Shown piece by piece: positions 35,601 through 48,830 of a stretch of DNA of 64,000 nucleotides (position 1 is the stretch's first letter; every line of letters begins with the position of its first letter). Source of the stretch: Podospora pseudocomata (Eukaryota > Ascomycota > Sordariomycetes > Sordariales > Podosporaceae); NCBI RefSeq assembly GCF_035222375.1, contig NC_085889.1, forward strand, positions 4,092,001 to 4,156,000. The letters are read 5' to 3'. The translations under genes and the position numbers were made by a program. The notes under the pieces were generated by a model. That model was not told where the DNA came from and searched no databases. It saw only the letters and a program-made list of their open reading frames with translations.

Positions 35601-36081
35601 CACCACACCAACGCGCCGGGGAGACGACTTCTGCGACCTAAAGGAGGCCGGTCTCCTATCGGGTTCGGCCCTTGCGGCATGCTCGTCAAGCGATAACACT
35701 TATATACGGCGCAGCAGCATTACAGAATCAACTTGCCGCATGTACCTCGTCATGTCCAGCAATGATATCTGGAGAAAATGATGTTAGTCCCCAAGTCCTG
35801 AATCCAGCTATAGCAATAGCATGCTGATCAGAGACCACCAGGTCAAAGCAACAGGTACGGAGTATACCAGCGTTGGTGGCATGATAGCACGCCTAACCCA
35901 ATCTCAGCTGAGGGAACGGAACTATCGTGAAGCCAAGGGTCCCGGTGACATGGTCTCGGTAATTTAGTTTAGTGCCGCGCCGTGGAATGTCTTTCAGGAA
36001 GGGATAGCAGCTTGGCTCGAGGCTTGCATGTCAAAGGTTTGGGTGCTGATAAATGATAAAAATACTCGTCAGAAAAGAGCC
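32616..36081. other. Long gene-poor stretch
   Basis: About 3.5 kb with no recognised gene. Features noticed are an A12 run near 33570 and a perfect 9-bp inverted repeat (CAGGTCGAC/GTCGACCTG, 10-nt spacer) at 35308-35335. Frames are short and overlapping on both strands without domain-like content. Confidence 0.45.
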
Positions 36082-36652
36082 TCAGCGTTGCAGGGCAGCC
36101 TCGACAATGTCTTGGTACTGCAGAAGAGATAGAATGCGGTAGTCGAAGATAAAGTGAAAACGAGCATGAGGAAAATCAACCGACATCTCGAGTGCCGAAT
36201 CGCCGAGGACAACGGGTGATGACGAAGAAAGCTCGGCAGGGCCATTCGGATGGGCCGAAGATTGACCATGTCGGCGTCGATCGTACAAGTGAACCATCAA
36301 GGTGCTGAGCGACAAGAGATCCTTCCCTTTGCGGTGATCTTGGTTATCTCCATGAGTACCGGGCTCAGAGTCTAGGCCATCGCGGGTGTGGAGGACGGTG
36401 AGGATTTGCAAACAAGATCACCTGCCATATTGAGAAGCTTGTTGTTGACAGCAGACGAAAGGTGAAGTTGAAAGCTTCTCTCGGTGAAGCTATCAGAAAA
36501 CGGCCGCGTCGGGGATGGTGTCGCAGGATGGTGGTATCTTCGGCTCTTTTCGCTGGTGAAGCCGAAAAACCCCACATAGCATCGGGACCTGCCCAATCTG
36601 GGGCATTGGGCAGTGGAAGCGGAGCTGGTGGGATGAAGCTCTGGCGATTCAT
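36082..36652 (-). pseudogene. Possible decayed coding fragment
   Basis: A minus-strand frame (36411-36082) reads ILTVLHTRDGLDSEPGTHG and later LGDSALEMSVDFPHARFHFI to a stop, with protein-like composition. Upstream, two other frames (ATG 36652, and SDSFTERSFQLHLSSAVNNK) also look coding but need shifts to connect. It may be a decayed gene or chance. Family not recognised. Confidence 0.25.
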
Positions 36653-38769
36653 GAGACAGACGCAGGCGATGACTCGCGTGATTGTGTCCTTTCAGAAGCA
36701 GGTGAAGCTTCCACTGCTTCTAAAAAGCTTCCAAAGTGGGCTCTAACAACTTGGCCAGGTAAATGCCTGCAGAGCGAGGCAATTTTCCACGTGTTTCTGG
36801 CAAGCCCAAGCAATGAAGCTTTGACATATCGATTGCTTTTTCTCCACCATTGGGCCAGACGCTCCGAGACCCCTTCACTGCCTCAACCAGGACTTTCCTT
36901 GTGAACGGAGGAGTTCGTCTCGTTTTTTTCTTCGACACCGAATGGCCTTTTCGGGGTTTCGGCATCAGTGGCATGTGAAGAGGGACTTCCAGCTTGTCTA
37001 TTGTCGGAGTTGCGGTGCGAGTGACAGCGACAATGCGACCGGAGGAACCTGGACGGACGAGCCCTGGGGAAAGCTTGTCATTTCATCAGTTCCATGTTCC
37101 CAACCTGGAGAACGAAGCATTCGGTTCGACGGAGATCCAGAGGGAGCAAATCCATGGGTCTGTGTGCCAGACACATCAGATGAATCTAGGAGAATAATAA
37201 TTATGGCAGGGCCTCTGTTGACCGGTGTGGGTCAAACGGTCGAGCAGAGGAGGAGTGAGCGCGGTCAGCGGCCAGCGCGCTCGCTCACCTGAACGGAATC
37301 TCCGCTGTCCCGAAACATTGGTGATTTTGGTGCATTGGCACATCGCGGAAGAGCCCTATGGAGGAAGGTGCACCGAAGTACCGAGTAAAGCCTTTTTGCC
37401 CCATGGTTTCGCACCCTGACAACTGTCGCGATGTTGCAATGTCGCAACCGATATTGGCGACAGACGCACAACACGGCAGACACCACGTGCTCGAGTGCTG
37501 GTGCGCTCCTCGACGCTCGCGCCTCTCGCCTGTGCTTAGGCTGGTACGGATAGCGGTTGCGAAACAGGCGCTGATTCGCTATGCCTGGTTCTTGGAAGTT
37601 GTTGTGGCTTTTCTGATTTCTCTACTGTATTACGAGAGTGCCCCAGGTGACCGGTGCAGTCGATATGGGTATCGAGAGATCGAGACAAGAGACAAGAGAT
37701 GGCAATGGAACAGCCCAGCAGCTCAATAGCTCACAGCAGGAATGCGCGGAGGAGGTCTGCCCGAGGGATGATGGTTGATAATAATGATGGGCAAATAAAT
37801 GATGGTTGGGCTGGTACGCTGGCACTGCTGCTGGTTGATGGTGAGCCAAACTGAGGTGAGGGTACTACGGCAATCGGTAGTGGGTACCTCAGCCAAGCCC
37901 CTCAACGCCTCAGGTCCCGACCGTTCTGGCTCTCCCGCCCTCCGTTTCCACCTCAGCACCGCACCTCAGCTGTTCGTTCCTCTCCTTCTCTCCAAGGCAT
38001 CACGGCCGGTACCTGCCTTTACCTCCATACCTGTGTTCAGGTACTTGCTACCTGCCCGCTTCTGCTGCCAGCATACCTATCTATCCGTAACATCAAACAT
38101 ATCCTTTGCTCCTCCTGAGCGGTTTCTGAGACGGATGTGGCTCGACTTCTTTGCACCAGCATTGCAAAAGATGCCGCTTTAGGTTTAGGGAAGATATCGC
38201 TATGAACGAGACAACCAATTCGAGCATGGCTTGTCTCAGTTTCTCTCCATTGGGACCTCCAAAAGCACGCTGCTAGATTTTCTTCCAAGCTTCCATTTCC
38301 CACCAGGGCAGCCCTGCCCCCGCTTCTCTCACACCACTCTCGGCCCGGCTCAATCGCTGGCCCCTGTCCCCTTGCCCCCCCTGTCTCCTGAGGACTAGTA
38401 GCTCTAGGTACCTCCCCTGTCCTAGCTCTGTTGCATCCTCCACTGAAGCTAGCTTCTCCAGTAGTGCATATTTCCCGACCCCTACCTCACCACACACCCA
38501 GGCTTCGAGTATGCATGGTCGATAGCATGGGTTCCCGGTCTCGCTCTCCGGCTTGACAGCTCTCCTGCGGCTTCTATATCTACTCTACTCCTCTCGACAT
38601 TCCACGATACTATCTTGACTTTCGATCCCACATCACTCCCAACATCTACGAGCTCACTGATTTCCACATCGAGACCAAGACTCTACACCACAAGATCCTC
38701 AGCCACCTCAGCTTTGTCTTTCACCTCCATCCACCACATCAACCAACCACCCACAACAACTCAGTCAAA
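36653..38769. other. Gene-poor region and long leader of the 71-aa gene
   Basis: About 2.1 kb without a recognised coding gene. The right 300 bp are C/A-rich with many CCACA words, typical of a fungal 5' leader ahead of ATG 38770. A CTAGGTACCT motif lies at 38404. Confidence 0.45.
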
Positions 38770-39042
38770 ATGTGCGACTACACTCAACGAGAATACTCAT
38801 GCGGTCACTTCCGCTGGATCGCCTCCAAATGGTGCCGGGATTACACTCTCACTCACAAGAGATGCCAACCCAACGTCACTCACTTTGAGTACCGAGCAGA
38901 GGAGCTCTGTGGTATGTCTTCATCACTTGACTCTTTTTCCAGACCACCATCTAACACATCTTCAACAGGGGAGTGCAAACCAAAGACCTACCCCCCATGG
39001 GAGCACATGATCAAGCGCTCCAACAAGCAGACCCTCTACTAA
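38770..39042 (+). CDS. Small 71-aa protein, two exons
   Basis: ATG 38770 sits in a good fungal context (TCAAAATG). Exon 1 (38770-38911) encodes MCDYTQREYSCGHFRWIASK... and ends GTATGT. Exon 2 (38969-39042) follows a CTAAC branch and CAACAG acceptor and encodes ECKPKTYPPWEHMIKRS... to TAA, so the spliced product is 71 aa. The 57-nt intron is a multiple of three and holds no stop, so an unspliced 90-aa product is also possible. The YSCGHFRWIASKWC Cys/His pattern suggests metal or disulphide binding. No signal peptide, so probably intracellular. Family not recognised, though the look is that of small proteins conserved among Sordariomycetes. Confidence 0.65.
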   Translation: MCDYTQREYSCGHFRWIASKWCRDYTLTHKRCQPNVTHFEYRAEELCGMSSSLDSFSRPPSNTSSTGECKPKTYPPWEHMIKRSNKQTLY

Positions 39043-41971
39043 ATAACCCTCAACAACTCTACCTACCCATTTTTCTTTTGTCATTTACACCTAGAGGACA
39101 ACGACAAACAAACCCACGACTACAAGGAGTGAAGGGAACAGAAGGTGGAGGAAGGATTACATCAGGCCATCAACGACACGCCAAAGAAGAGAGATTTGCG
39201 AAGCTCAACAGGGCTTTGCCGAAGCGACACCTGGACGGGTTTACGCTACGCCAGGACTTCACAGCACGCCACCTTCGCCTTCCAATAGGCCGAAAAGCAC
39301 ACAGCACAGAGTCCCACAAACCGGGAGACACAGCAGTCCAGAAGCCTAACAGCCCGGCCCACCAACACCACCACCACCACCACACACCTACCTATCACGT
39401 CACACCAAATCCTCCGGCTGTTGTGATGTGCTGGTTTGTGCTGTGCTGTTGTGCTGTGCTCCCCTCAACAAGCCCATTGCATCAAAAGTGGTATTTTCCG
39501 TCAGCCGCCCGACGCCAAAAAGCCAAATAAGCCGACACTTCTCCACCGACACAACAAACCACACTACCAAGCCTGATGTCACCGTCACACTCGCCTCTTG
39601 TCCGGTTGTTTTTCTTGTGGCAGGAACACACACATTACTCTGTACCCATCAAGGTGCCCACTTCACGACCAACACGACCACCACTGCCACCGAATAACAA
39701 CACATCATCACTCCACAGGGGGTTCTAGCCCTCTCCATTGTACGATCATCACCACAAACAAATTTGTCGTTTCTTGAGTGTCCTTTTTCACCACATCTTT
39801 TTTTTCTTTTCCCTTTTGTCATATTTTTCATGGGCTACACGAGCAAGCGAGGCGCCTGACTTTTTCAGGGCTAAGGGACACCGGAGTTTTCACACATACC
39901 ATTGGTTCATATCTTTTTTTGGGAGGGAAATACCATTACACGGGATAACAAGAGAGGGAAAGAGGTGTTTTTGTATATACATTGGAACCGGGACAATTTG
40001 GGACTATGGGCTACCACAACACCGCACACGCACACAAAATTTTCCGTTAAAGAGAGAAAGAAAATCAGTTTATTGTTTTTGTTTGTTTTTTATCATCTTT
40101 TCATGGGAGAAAAGAGTTTGCTTTCTCCCTATTGCAAATATAAAATAAAGAAATGTCATATCATACACACTTTGTTCCTCATCCATCCCTTGGTGTTGTT
40201 CCTGATCGCCCTTTCCCAACGTCACATTTGACGTAGGTACAATTGATATCAGAAGCCTAGGTACCTACTTTCGTCCGCCTCACATGTCTCTTCTCGGCCC
40301 TGATCATCAAAAAAAGACATCGCGAAATGTGGGGTGGATAACCACAAGCTTGACATCAGGGCATCGTCATCCCGCAAGATTACGCCGTACCATTGGGTTC
40401 AAAAACGGAAACAAATCTTGATCATCATCAGGTTCCAGGCCCGAAAGCAACAAAAAGATTGCCGCATAGCCCAATATGTTTTGCGGATTTACATCTTTGG
40501 AAAGGCCTTGCCAGTGCTTGTGGAGTTTAGAGCAAACAATTCCAACAACAGCAGCCCAACCGGAGAACCACGCACACAAAACAATTCAGAGGCCGATGAG
40601 AGAGGCGGGGCCATCGCGCGCGCCTCGGCACTTTCCCATCTACCGTAACTTAGCTCCGGTCAACACCACCCCTAAGTAGGTAGGCAGGTACTCAACTGCA
40701 TCACTTGCCTTATTTACTTCCACCAAAGATGACTGCCCAAAAAAGCGAAACATCTTCCCAGAATGCTGCACGTGGTCAGCATCAGTTTCCCTTTCTCACC
40801 AAATCTCTCCTCTGTGATGAGAACATCAAAGAGAATGTCGTGTGACAAGTTTCGCTCTCAAGTCCAGCCAAAAGACAGACTCGAGATCGTCGACAGGGGT
40901 CCCCCCCAACTAACCAAAAGTGGTCAGCCGCGCAAAAAAGAGGCCCCGCCATGCTGGGAATGACGGCGGAAGTCGTGCGGGTGTGGGTGGGTGAGCGGAA
41001 TTGGGGGAGGGGAGAGGGGATCATCCATTCGCCCTCCTCCTCCACTTCTTGTGGTTGGTTTCTGATGACCGAGAGAGAGAGAGAAAGACAAGAAGCAAAA
41101 AGCCCGGCATTTGTCTAGTGTATACCTACAACAAAATACCTTGCTGACCTTCATCATTATCAAGGCGGCACAGAGGCGCGGCAATTGCTTACTTGGGTGG
41201 TGTATCGATACCTAATGGTCGTTGTTGCCAGTTGGTGGTAAAGCTGCGAGGTCCGTTTTACCGCCAATGCCGCGTCAAAGAAAATCAACAAAATGCGTTC
41301 ATCCACGGGGGGAACCATCGAACCCCCCACATTTTCGCTTGTGGCAGCAGCCCCGGTTTTGCAACCGGCAGACCGGTCAACCAGACACCCAGACCTTGCG
41401 CCCTCCACACCACGACACTGCCCTGCACCACCATCCGTCAACAGATCAGACCGCCGCGCAACGCCAGAACAATGCGGTTTTGCTGGTCCGGGGACCCAGC
41501 TTGTAGGCCCGTGGTGGTGGTGACACAGCTCCCGGACTGGCTGGCAGAAGAGCTTTGGTGTGGTCGACAGATCAGATTCCGCTTCACCGGACGCAGGTAG
41601 GTTTGTGATCGGTACCACGATGGGCACAGAAGAGTGTTGTCTTTGACGACCTTGACATCGGTATTATGGGGACTTCGATACACAGTTTCGAGCTTCCGAG
41701 CAGGCTCGCAAGTTACACTTGGTATTTGCTGTGCCTCCCGGGGAGCTGGCTGCAGCTAGGGTGTTTACAGTTGGGCAACAACTTGATTGGGGGTTCGACG
41801 GCAAGCAGCAGCATGCGAGGGGGGGAAGGGGGGGTGATATGGAGTGATTGTCCATTCGGTTCCAGTCAGATGGGAGGGCACAGGCAAGCTGCCAACGACA
41901 ACTATTGACGCCCGATCAACCTCTGATTCTTCCGCTGTCAAACTTCCAATTCTGCATCTTCTGGCCAATTC
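39043..41971. other. 3' region and gene-poor stretch with microsatellites
   Basis: About 2.9 kb. It includes a CCA/CAC run at 39360-39386, T-rich patches near 39790, a CCTAGGTACCTAC motif at 40257-40269 and a GA run near 41070-41085. The left part is probably a long 3' UTR. No protein-coding gene recognised. Confidence 0.45.
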
Positions 41972-43021
41972 ATGCTACCCCCATCAAGTCCAGGTTGCGA
42001 GTCGGGTGTGGATTGGCGAATGAGGTGCCATGGAGACGACGGATGGTATGGTTTCCGGGGACCGGCGTACGCTCTGCCTTGGAAAAGCAGTCTTGGAACA
42101 GGCGCAAAGACCATGACACAAGGCCCGAAGTCACGATCGGGATCTGGGAATCGTATTTGGCGTTGCGGCCACAAGAAAGATGGCGGAATGCAATGCCAAG
42201 TCACCCTGCACATTAATCATCTGGCTGCATCTTCCAGCTTCGGCCCGCGACAAAGCCCTGAAGCATCTCGTCTCTGTTCGCGGATATGCTCAGTGTCCGG
42301 TCGACTCAGGCACCATGCGCGCGGCGGGTACCAGTTGCATGGCACCTGCTTTTGCCTGGCAGATCCAGACTTGGCTCGAGGTCGATTCCATGCAGCCACA
42401 GGCTGGGCCAACTATTGGCCAGCACTTTTTTCATCTTTCGGCCGTCAACGATCGGGAAAGCATGGCTTTCGCAGTAGGAATGTCGAGCCGAGACATGATG
42501 ATGTGGACGGGAGGGCGCCTCACACCGGACCTCGAAATTTTCGTAGACTGGCTTCTGTATGGCCTCTCGAGTTAGCAATGGTAATACATGGGGGGGGGTC
42601 CACGTGTCTGTCTTTCGGGATAGCCTTTGGAACGGTGAAGCTGTTGTTGAACTTCGGTACCGAGATGCTTAACTACGGGCTGACATGTGCTTTCGACGGA
42701 CCGGCTCAGGCTCGACAGATTCTCGTGGTCGCTCGAATCAGGATGATGTCAAAGCCGCGGTCAGGCTTGAAACGGAGCCCCACGTTGAGGCACGCGGGGT
42801 TGCTCGGAGGGGTTGCTCGGAGGGGTATCCAGCTCGGACCACATGCGATTGTGGCATCAAGACAACTTCCGAAGTTTGCGACAGCTCGACGTTTGGGCGT
42901 GAGACATCTCTTTTCTGGGTGTTTTTGGGAGGAATTTCGAGATTCTAATCGAGAGGATGGTTCGATGTGGCATTCAGGGATGTCGCAAGGCCAGGGGGGG
43001 TTGATATCAGTTGACGTTTAA
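41972..43021 (+). other. Overlapping long open frames of doubtful coding value
   Basis: One frame stays open for about 349 codons but is Arg/Gly/His-rich and uneven in composition. Inside it a second frame (42180-42575, 131 codons, containing FAWQIQTWLEVDSMQPQAG and GRLTPDLEIFVDWLLYG) has a more protein-like mix. Both cannot be coding in full. No intron or domain supports either. Confidence 0.2.
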
Positions 43022-44582
43022 CTGCTCTGGGACGACATGTCCCGTGGTGGGATGAGTGGCCAGAGGTTGGCGACGTTAGTTGGCTCTTGAGTGACATTGG
43101 CTGCATTGGTCTCTGCTAATCACCGAATGTGCAACAAAGTCCTCGCCGTCTCGATGCTGCCCGAGTGTCACCAACACCAACACCAACGCCAACACCCTGC
43201 TGCCGGCCGTTTGCTAGTGTCTAGATAACCATCGCGGCAGGCAACACCGCCTGACGGACAGCTACTCCCCAAGTCTGGTACGGCACGACACACCACAGAC
43301 GGAACTCGGTCAGCAGCGTCAGCACCATCCCGGCACACACACAACCCAGCTTTCCATGCCCTTCTCCGCCCGAGCGCTAGACGGCTCGATGCTATCAGAA
43401 ATGACAAAGATTCGAAGATCGATTCCAGCGGCTTCCTGCCGTCGCATCGGTATTATGTCTTAGTCAGTCTTCTCTTATGAGATGCTTATAAGCTACAGTC
43501 CTCGTCTGAACCTTGCTTTAAACCCCTAATCACATGAGGACGGGGCGCTGCAGCTAGACGCCAGCAGCTAGCCGCGCATGTATAGCTGCTATCCAGGTAC
43601 TTTGTACGTAGCCATGACCTCGAACGACTCGAGCTGCTGGCCGTTAACAAGAGTCGATAGGTTCCAACCACAAACTGACACAGCATGATCAGCACCTTCG
43701 GCTTATTTGGCTACAAATCTAGACCTATCCCTGAGTGTCAGTTGAGACGAAAAAGACCCCGGGCCTATTCATGCAAGAGCCTCTGCGGATCCTGGCAGGG
43801 ACCACGACCGCTGTGAGCGTTACATCTTGGCATCCCTCTGGTTCGTCGGTTCTCGTTGGTGTCAACGGCGGGGCATGTGCCCTTGCAACCTGCACTTCAT
43901 CTAAACGACTTGTCGTCGGTCCGCTTGTCCGAACTCGGGAGCCCGGGACCGTTGTGTTCATGTCCAGGGCTTCCTCAACGCCATGGCTTGGAGGATGGGT
44001 GAAGTGGTGTTGTGTACGAGCTACCAACTGTACCTCTGTTGGGAGGGAGCCGTGGCCCTCACTCGTGCCGAACCATCCAGCACGCAAGTTCTACCAACCA
44101 GCTTTCCTCAACAGATCACCGTCTCTTGCAGATTATCTCTCCGTGTGCTCCTCAGAGTTCTCATTGTCACCCAGTCAGCCAACAATCCAATTTTTGTGGT
44201 CCCCCAGACCAAGGAAAACGTCCCGCACAGCCTAATATGGATGCTGCTGGTGAAGCAACGCCATGACCTCGGTGAACAATATCGCGAACCTGTCATCCCA
44301 CTGATAGATACACATGGCCCATAGAAACCATACCTCAAGGCACAAGGAACCAGGCTTTGACAGATTACGGCTCCCATTCTTCCGCAACGAGCGGTCCAAG
44401 AGGTCCCTCGACACTACATTTCCGCATTTAGAGGCCCTTTGGCAGCCGCCTCGACCTGCAATCAACACCCCTGCCCGGCAGGCATATCTGGCATCTGCAA
44501 TCCAACGTCGAATAAATTATTGATCAACGCCCCCGGCATTTTGAACCAGGATTACCACCACAGTTCTCTGGTTTGCTCCGAG
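43022..44582. other. Gene-poor stretch with an ACCAAC minisatellite
   Basis: About 1.5 kb without a recognised gene. An ACCAAC-type tandem (about four units) lies near 43170-43197. Confidence 0.4.
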
Positions 44583-45396
44583 ATGACCACCCCTCACTCT
44601 TTCTTTGATCCCACAACGAGTGCATATTTCGTCAACATCTCCGGTGGTACCGAGCCTCCGCCGTTGCAGTTGTCTGCCGATCGTCTGCGGTCGTTGTTCT
44701 TTTCCAGCGAGTTGTCTCGGTCAGGGTTGAAACATCCAGAGCTTCTGCAGTGGGAAGTGCCAGTCATTCCTCAGCGGTTGAGATCGTGCGGTATGTTGCA
44801 GAGAACCAGTGGGGAGATGCTGAAACAAGAATGCGGCCGGCATGGTGGCGCATCGCTACAATGTTCGATGTGCGTATTCTAGAACAGCCGATCAATCATG
44901 TCTCTTTCTAGGGAATACAGGTCTCAGATGACTCTATTCTTCCTTCGACTGTTTCATCTACGATAGAGCTGCAAGTTATTGCGGTACCACCGTCGATCCC
45001 GGAATATCACCAACCCATTGGAGAATCTGATACTGGTGACTCCGCCTCGAAAACTACAGCGAAAAAGGTTCTGCGAGTTTGAATCAACATGGGTGAGTTT
45101 GTGCTGACCACCGGTCTCCCGAGGTATCAGCGGTCCTCTTCGTGCCAATTAGGGCCGATATTATGCTATCGATGAGGGATCAAATGAGCAAGATCACGAC
45201 GAATGGGCCCAGCATGCCCATAGATTTACTAGCACAATCCCGTCTTAACACGGGCTGTATTAAGACTCCACTTCTTCAGCGGTTCCCAAGTTGGGTAACA
45301 CTCACCCACCCAGCTGGCTCACCGGTGGTATATCAGATCGCTGTTAAGACCCCATTGGGACGGCTGGGCAGCCGCTTCTCCCCAGTTCAGCGATGA
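44583..45396 (+). pseudogene. Candidate multi-exon gene, apparently broken
   Basis: From ATG 44583 the frame reads TTPHSFFDPTTSAYFVNISG and later LQLSADRLRSLFFSSELSRS to about 44770. Protein-like sequence then continues in another frame (SAVEIVRYVAENQWGDAETR, then PAWWRIATMFDVRIL). A TTTCTAG acceptor at 44911 precedes a frame reading VSDDSILPSTVSSTIELQVI to a stop at 45082. A last frame reads EVSAVLFVPIRADIMLSMRD and ends at 45396. At least one frameshift is required. Domain not recognised. Confidence 0.3.
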
Positions 45397-48300
45397 AGTG
45401 AACCAAGAATGAACCGTGCCGCACGGATGCACTGCGGGGATGGTTACGGCAGTGCCATTCCGGCCCAGGTCGTTGTATCTGCATCACCTGGTGGAACCAA
45501 AGAACCCTTTTATCAACCTTCAACATCATTGCGAAGTGTTGTACTGATAGCAGAAAGATCAAAACGTGTCAAACGGGCCGGTTCTTGTTGACGTTTCGAA
45601 CGACTATTCAGGCCCGGTCAGCGGTACAAGTCCCAGATGTCCCGCAGAGAGTGCCGTTGCCCGTAGGCTCACACTCCATGTCGCCAGCCGTGGTTACACA
45701 AGCCCCTCGCCACACAAAAGGTCATCACCATCGGCGTATTATTGCCATACTTGTCCTACCACTGCTGTATTATGCCTTTGAGGGTGGTAAGCAACACATC
45801 AGCGCCCGCAGCTCTCCAGGTAAGCCAGCATAAGTCTTTCCTGAACCATGTTATAAGCACGTCGAGATCTGGCTGGTTAGGTAGGTATATCCGTCATGAA
45901 GTTGCTGTCAAGTATCAGACGACGTTCTGTTCCCAAAACTAACCAACCACGACGAATCTGATGTCAGCTTTGGACCCAGGCTAGCTCACCGGGGAAATTC
46001 CCGTCCGCATTGCGCGCGCGGCGGGCCATCCCACCACCCTTCGGCGCCGTCAGCAGAGGCGGTATGACCAGCGTCTTCGGCACCCGGAACACACCCACCT
46101 CTCATGAAAAGAAGTGCGCATCACATCACCAAGGCCTGGCCCGAGATACCGAAAATCACGTTGGTTCTTTTCCTGTGCGAGCCCGAACCTTGCCACCGGT
46201 GAGGAGAGTATCGAACCATGTGCGGTTTCGAAGGATTGTAGTCCAAGCGCAAAGCGGCACAGCAACACTGCTCAGAGAGGCTGGAATATGTGTTCTAGCT
46301 CATTACTTTTAGGTATTCTTTTCGTTGTTTCGGTTTCATGAAGGCATGTGGCACCTGCTGCTGGGTCACTTCCAGGGTTCCGTGGGGGTGATGGTTGGAA
46401 ATCCCAACCCCGCGCATTAGTTCGGGCAAAGTTCCCACGTGGGGTCGTTGACGAACAGGGTGTGAGGTCTTGTTCTTCACCGCTGTCTAGCAGGCTCGCC
46501 ATGTCGAACACCTAGAGGTGGCACGCCATCTGCAAGTGCTAGTGGACAAAGAAGCGTGATGATTATGTGTTTGCCAGTACCTGTGACCGCCAAAACATGC
46601 GTGCTCGCTCTCTCTCTGCATGTAGGGTTTCCTTCTACCTTGGTCTTGTATGCCCGGTTGGCAGTCACCCATCGTGCCTATCTACATCTTCCCATACGTG
46701 CGGTTCACTCCCGCCAGCAACGTTACCAGCCTCACGGCACTTGAGCCCTCTGACGCCCCCACATTGTGATATCAATAAGCTGGGAATCCTCCGCGGAGAA
46801 AGTCGCTTCCCTCCTCATTGCTTTTTTCCCCATTGGTCCGAGACAAGGGGGGCTCAGGGTTCGGATTCATTTCAGTGTTCTGGAAGGAAGGCTTGGTTCG
46901 GCACAGGTTGCCGAACCCCTAGTTTAGAGCAACCCCCGGATCAAGGCCGGGCTACCTATCAATTGTGGGACCGGTAGGTCGGGGCCGGGGGTGGAGTTCC
47001 CGCTTAGTAACTAACAGATCACCCGCCCGCACGGATGGCCGTAGGATTTGTTTGGGTGCTGTACCCCTGGCTTTCTGCCTGTAAAAGGGATCGCATTGCC
47101 TTTTGGGGAATAATTTTGGGGTTCTGCTCTGGAGCAAGGGGATCAACGGGTATCGATAAGATAGATAGATAGCTGGGAGGGAGGTTGTTATCGGTGGTGG
47201 TATGTATATGTAGGGGGGTTGCATACATGCATGGAGTGTCACGGGACAGGATGAATGCGGTGGGATGGGTGAACTGATGCGAACAGGTCTGGTTCCTAGA
47301 AATCCTCGACGGTGAGTGCGGCTTCAGGATGATTGTCTCGTGCGGGTTCAAAGCAAGGGAAACTAAGGTCACCAACACAACGCCTCAAAATGGCGTCAGG
47401 GATGAACGGACGGATGGTGGATCCGACGTCATATCAGATCCTGTCAGCATGTCTGTCTTGAGGGATTTCGAAACGGCGCGTCCCACCGGGGCGAGCGCGG
47501 GCGCGGGATGAAAAGAGATGACCATCTGATCTCGAGTAGTTGACCGCGTTTGAGATGGATGCACGATGAGGGAGCGGAGTTTGGGCAATGTATGAGGTAT
47601 CAGATATGGGATGTGGGGGTTTGATCGGGGTTGGTGTGTGTGTGGGTGTGGTTGCATGAACCAGCTGAAAAGTCCGACGTATTGGTGGTGGACAGTGTGG
47701 GCTTTGAACGTGCAAGTACGGACGTGGGGGCTGAGGGATGGGATGCCCAATGGACTTGGGTTTTGAGACAGTTTGCGATGAGTTGGCGGTGTGTATGAGG
47801 GAGGTGAGTGAGACCGGGCAGCAATGCGTGGGTTGAGTTGGGAATATTATTCGTCTTTGATGGAGGTACATCAGCCCTGGAAGGTGTTATTGGTATCAAA
47901 AGCCTCAAATCTCGTTCCCTTGCCTCGATATATCTTAAGATGGGGCGGTGAGGAATTGTTGCGCGGGTGGTAACTTGGTCTGGAAAATACAGCCAGATAC
48001 CAACATCTAGTTGGAGATGTGTTTCAACGTTGGACACCCAAGTATCTGTAGGTACTTAGTAAAACCATGACTGAGGCAAGATGAAGTACCTACTGTCTTT
48101 CACTTGCCGCCGGCAGTCATCTGGCGGTTGATGAAGGGCTGTTGCGACCACGCTCTCAGGGATCCGTTTACTGACCAGAAGCCACAGCGAATATGCTCTC
48201 AACATAAGAGATGGGCCTGAAGCTGTCTCACAACCGAAATCTACCACTTGGGCTCCCGAAGCTTATTTCGCACGGAGATGCTCTGTCTATAGCCGGCACT

Positions 48301-48830
48301 TGAAAGTACCTAGGCTATATAGTGCTCGTGTCATCAGGCAAGTTTGAATGAGTAAAGTTCAGATGATATTAGCTGAAGTTGGGATGAGAGATCGGGGACG
48401 TTTAATTTGTTTAGATGAATGACTAGAGGAGTATGTAGGAGACACAGACAAGGAGTTTGGACTATGGACATAATTGCTCAGACAGAGCCCATCAACTGCA
48501 CCTATCATTGACTTTTATTTCTTAGAAGCCGGATGGAATGTGTAGGAGAATTTCCCCGTTGCCTAATTGGAAGATCATAGGATAGATTGTAAAGCGCTTC
48601 GTAATATTAGAGTGGATGTCGCTATGTCTATGAACGCGTTGACACAAAGTGAGTCATACACTTTGGTGCTCGATACCTAGCAGAGTGTTAATGGACCTTT
48701 GTTGAAAATGATGTAGTCTTCTATTTACCGAGCAAGTGTTCCTTAATTTCCATGAGCTGCGAGAGCCTGGTAACTGCCTGAAACCTAACTTGTGTTTTCT
48801 TATTAAGAGGAGGAGAGGTAATAAAGGTAC
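45397..48830. other. Gene-poor stretch
   Basis: About 3.4 kb. One frame near 45690-45830 encodes a hydrophobic segment (RRIIAILVLPLLYYAFEGG) that may continue the broken gene to its left as a membrane end. A GATA run lies near 47155-47172. AGTACCTAGG and AGGTACCTAG motifs lie at 48305 and 48825. No complete gene recognised. Confidence 0.4.

Noticed and set aside
41300-41345. GGTTCGA with flanking G and C runs on the minus strand, resembling a tRNA T-arm
   Set aside because: Only the G/C run pairs; no D-arm and no seven-base anticodon loop.
41972-43021. 349-codon open frame as a real gene
   Set aside because: Composition is uneven and a more protein-like frame overlaps it. No domain, leader or intron support.
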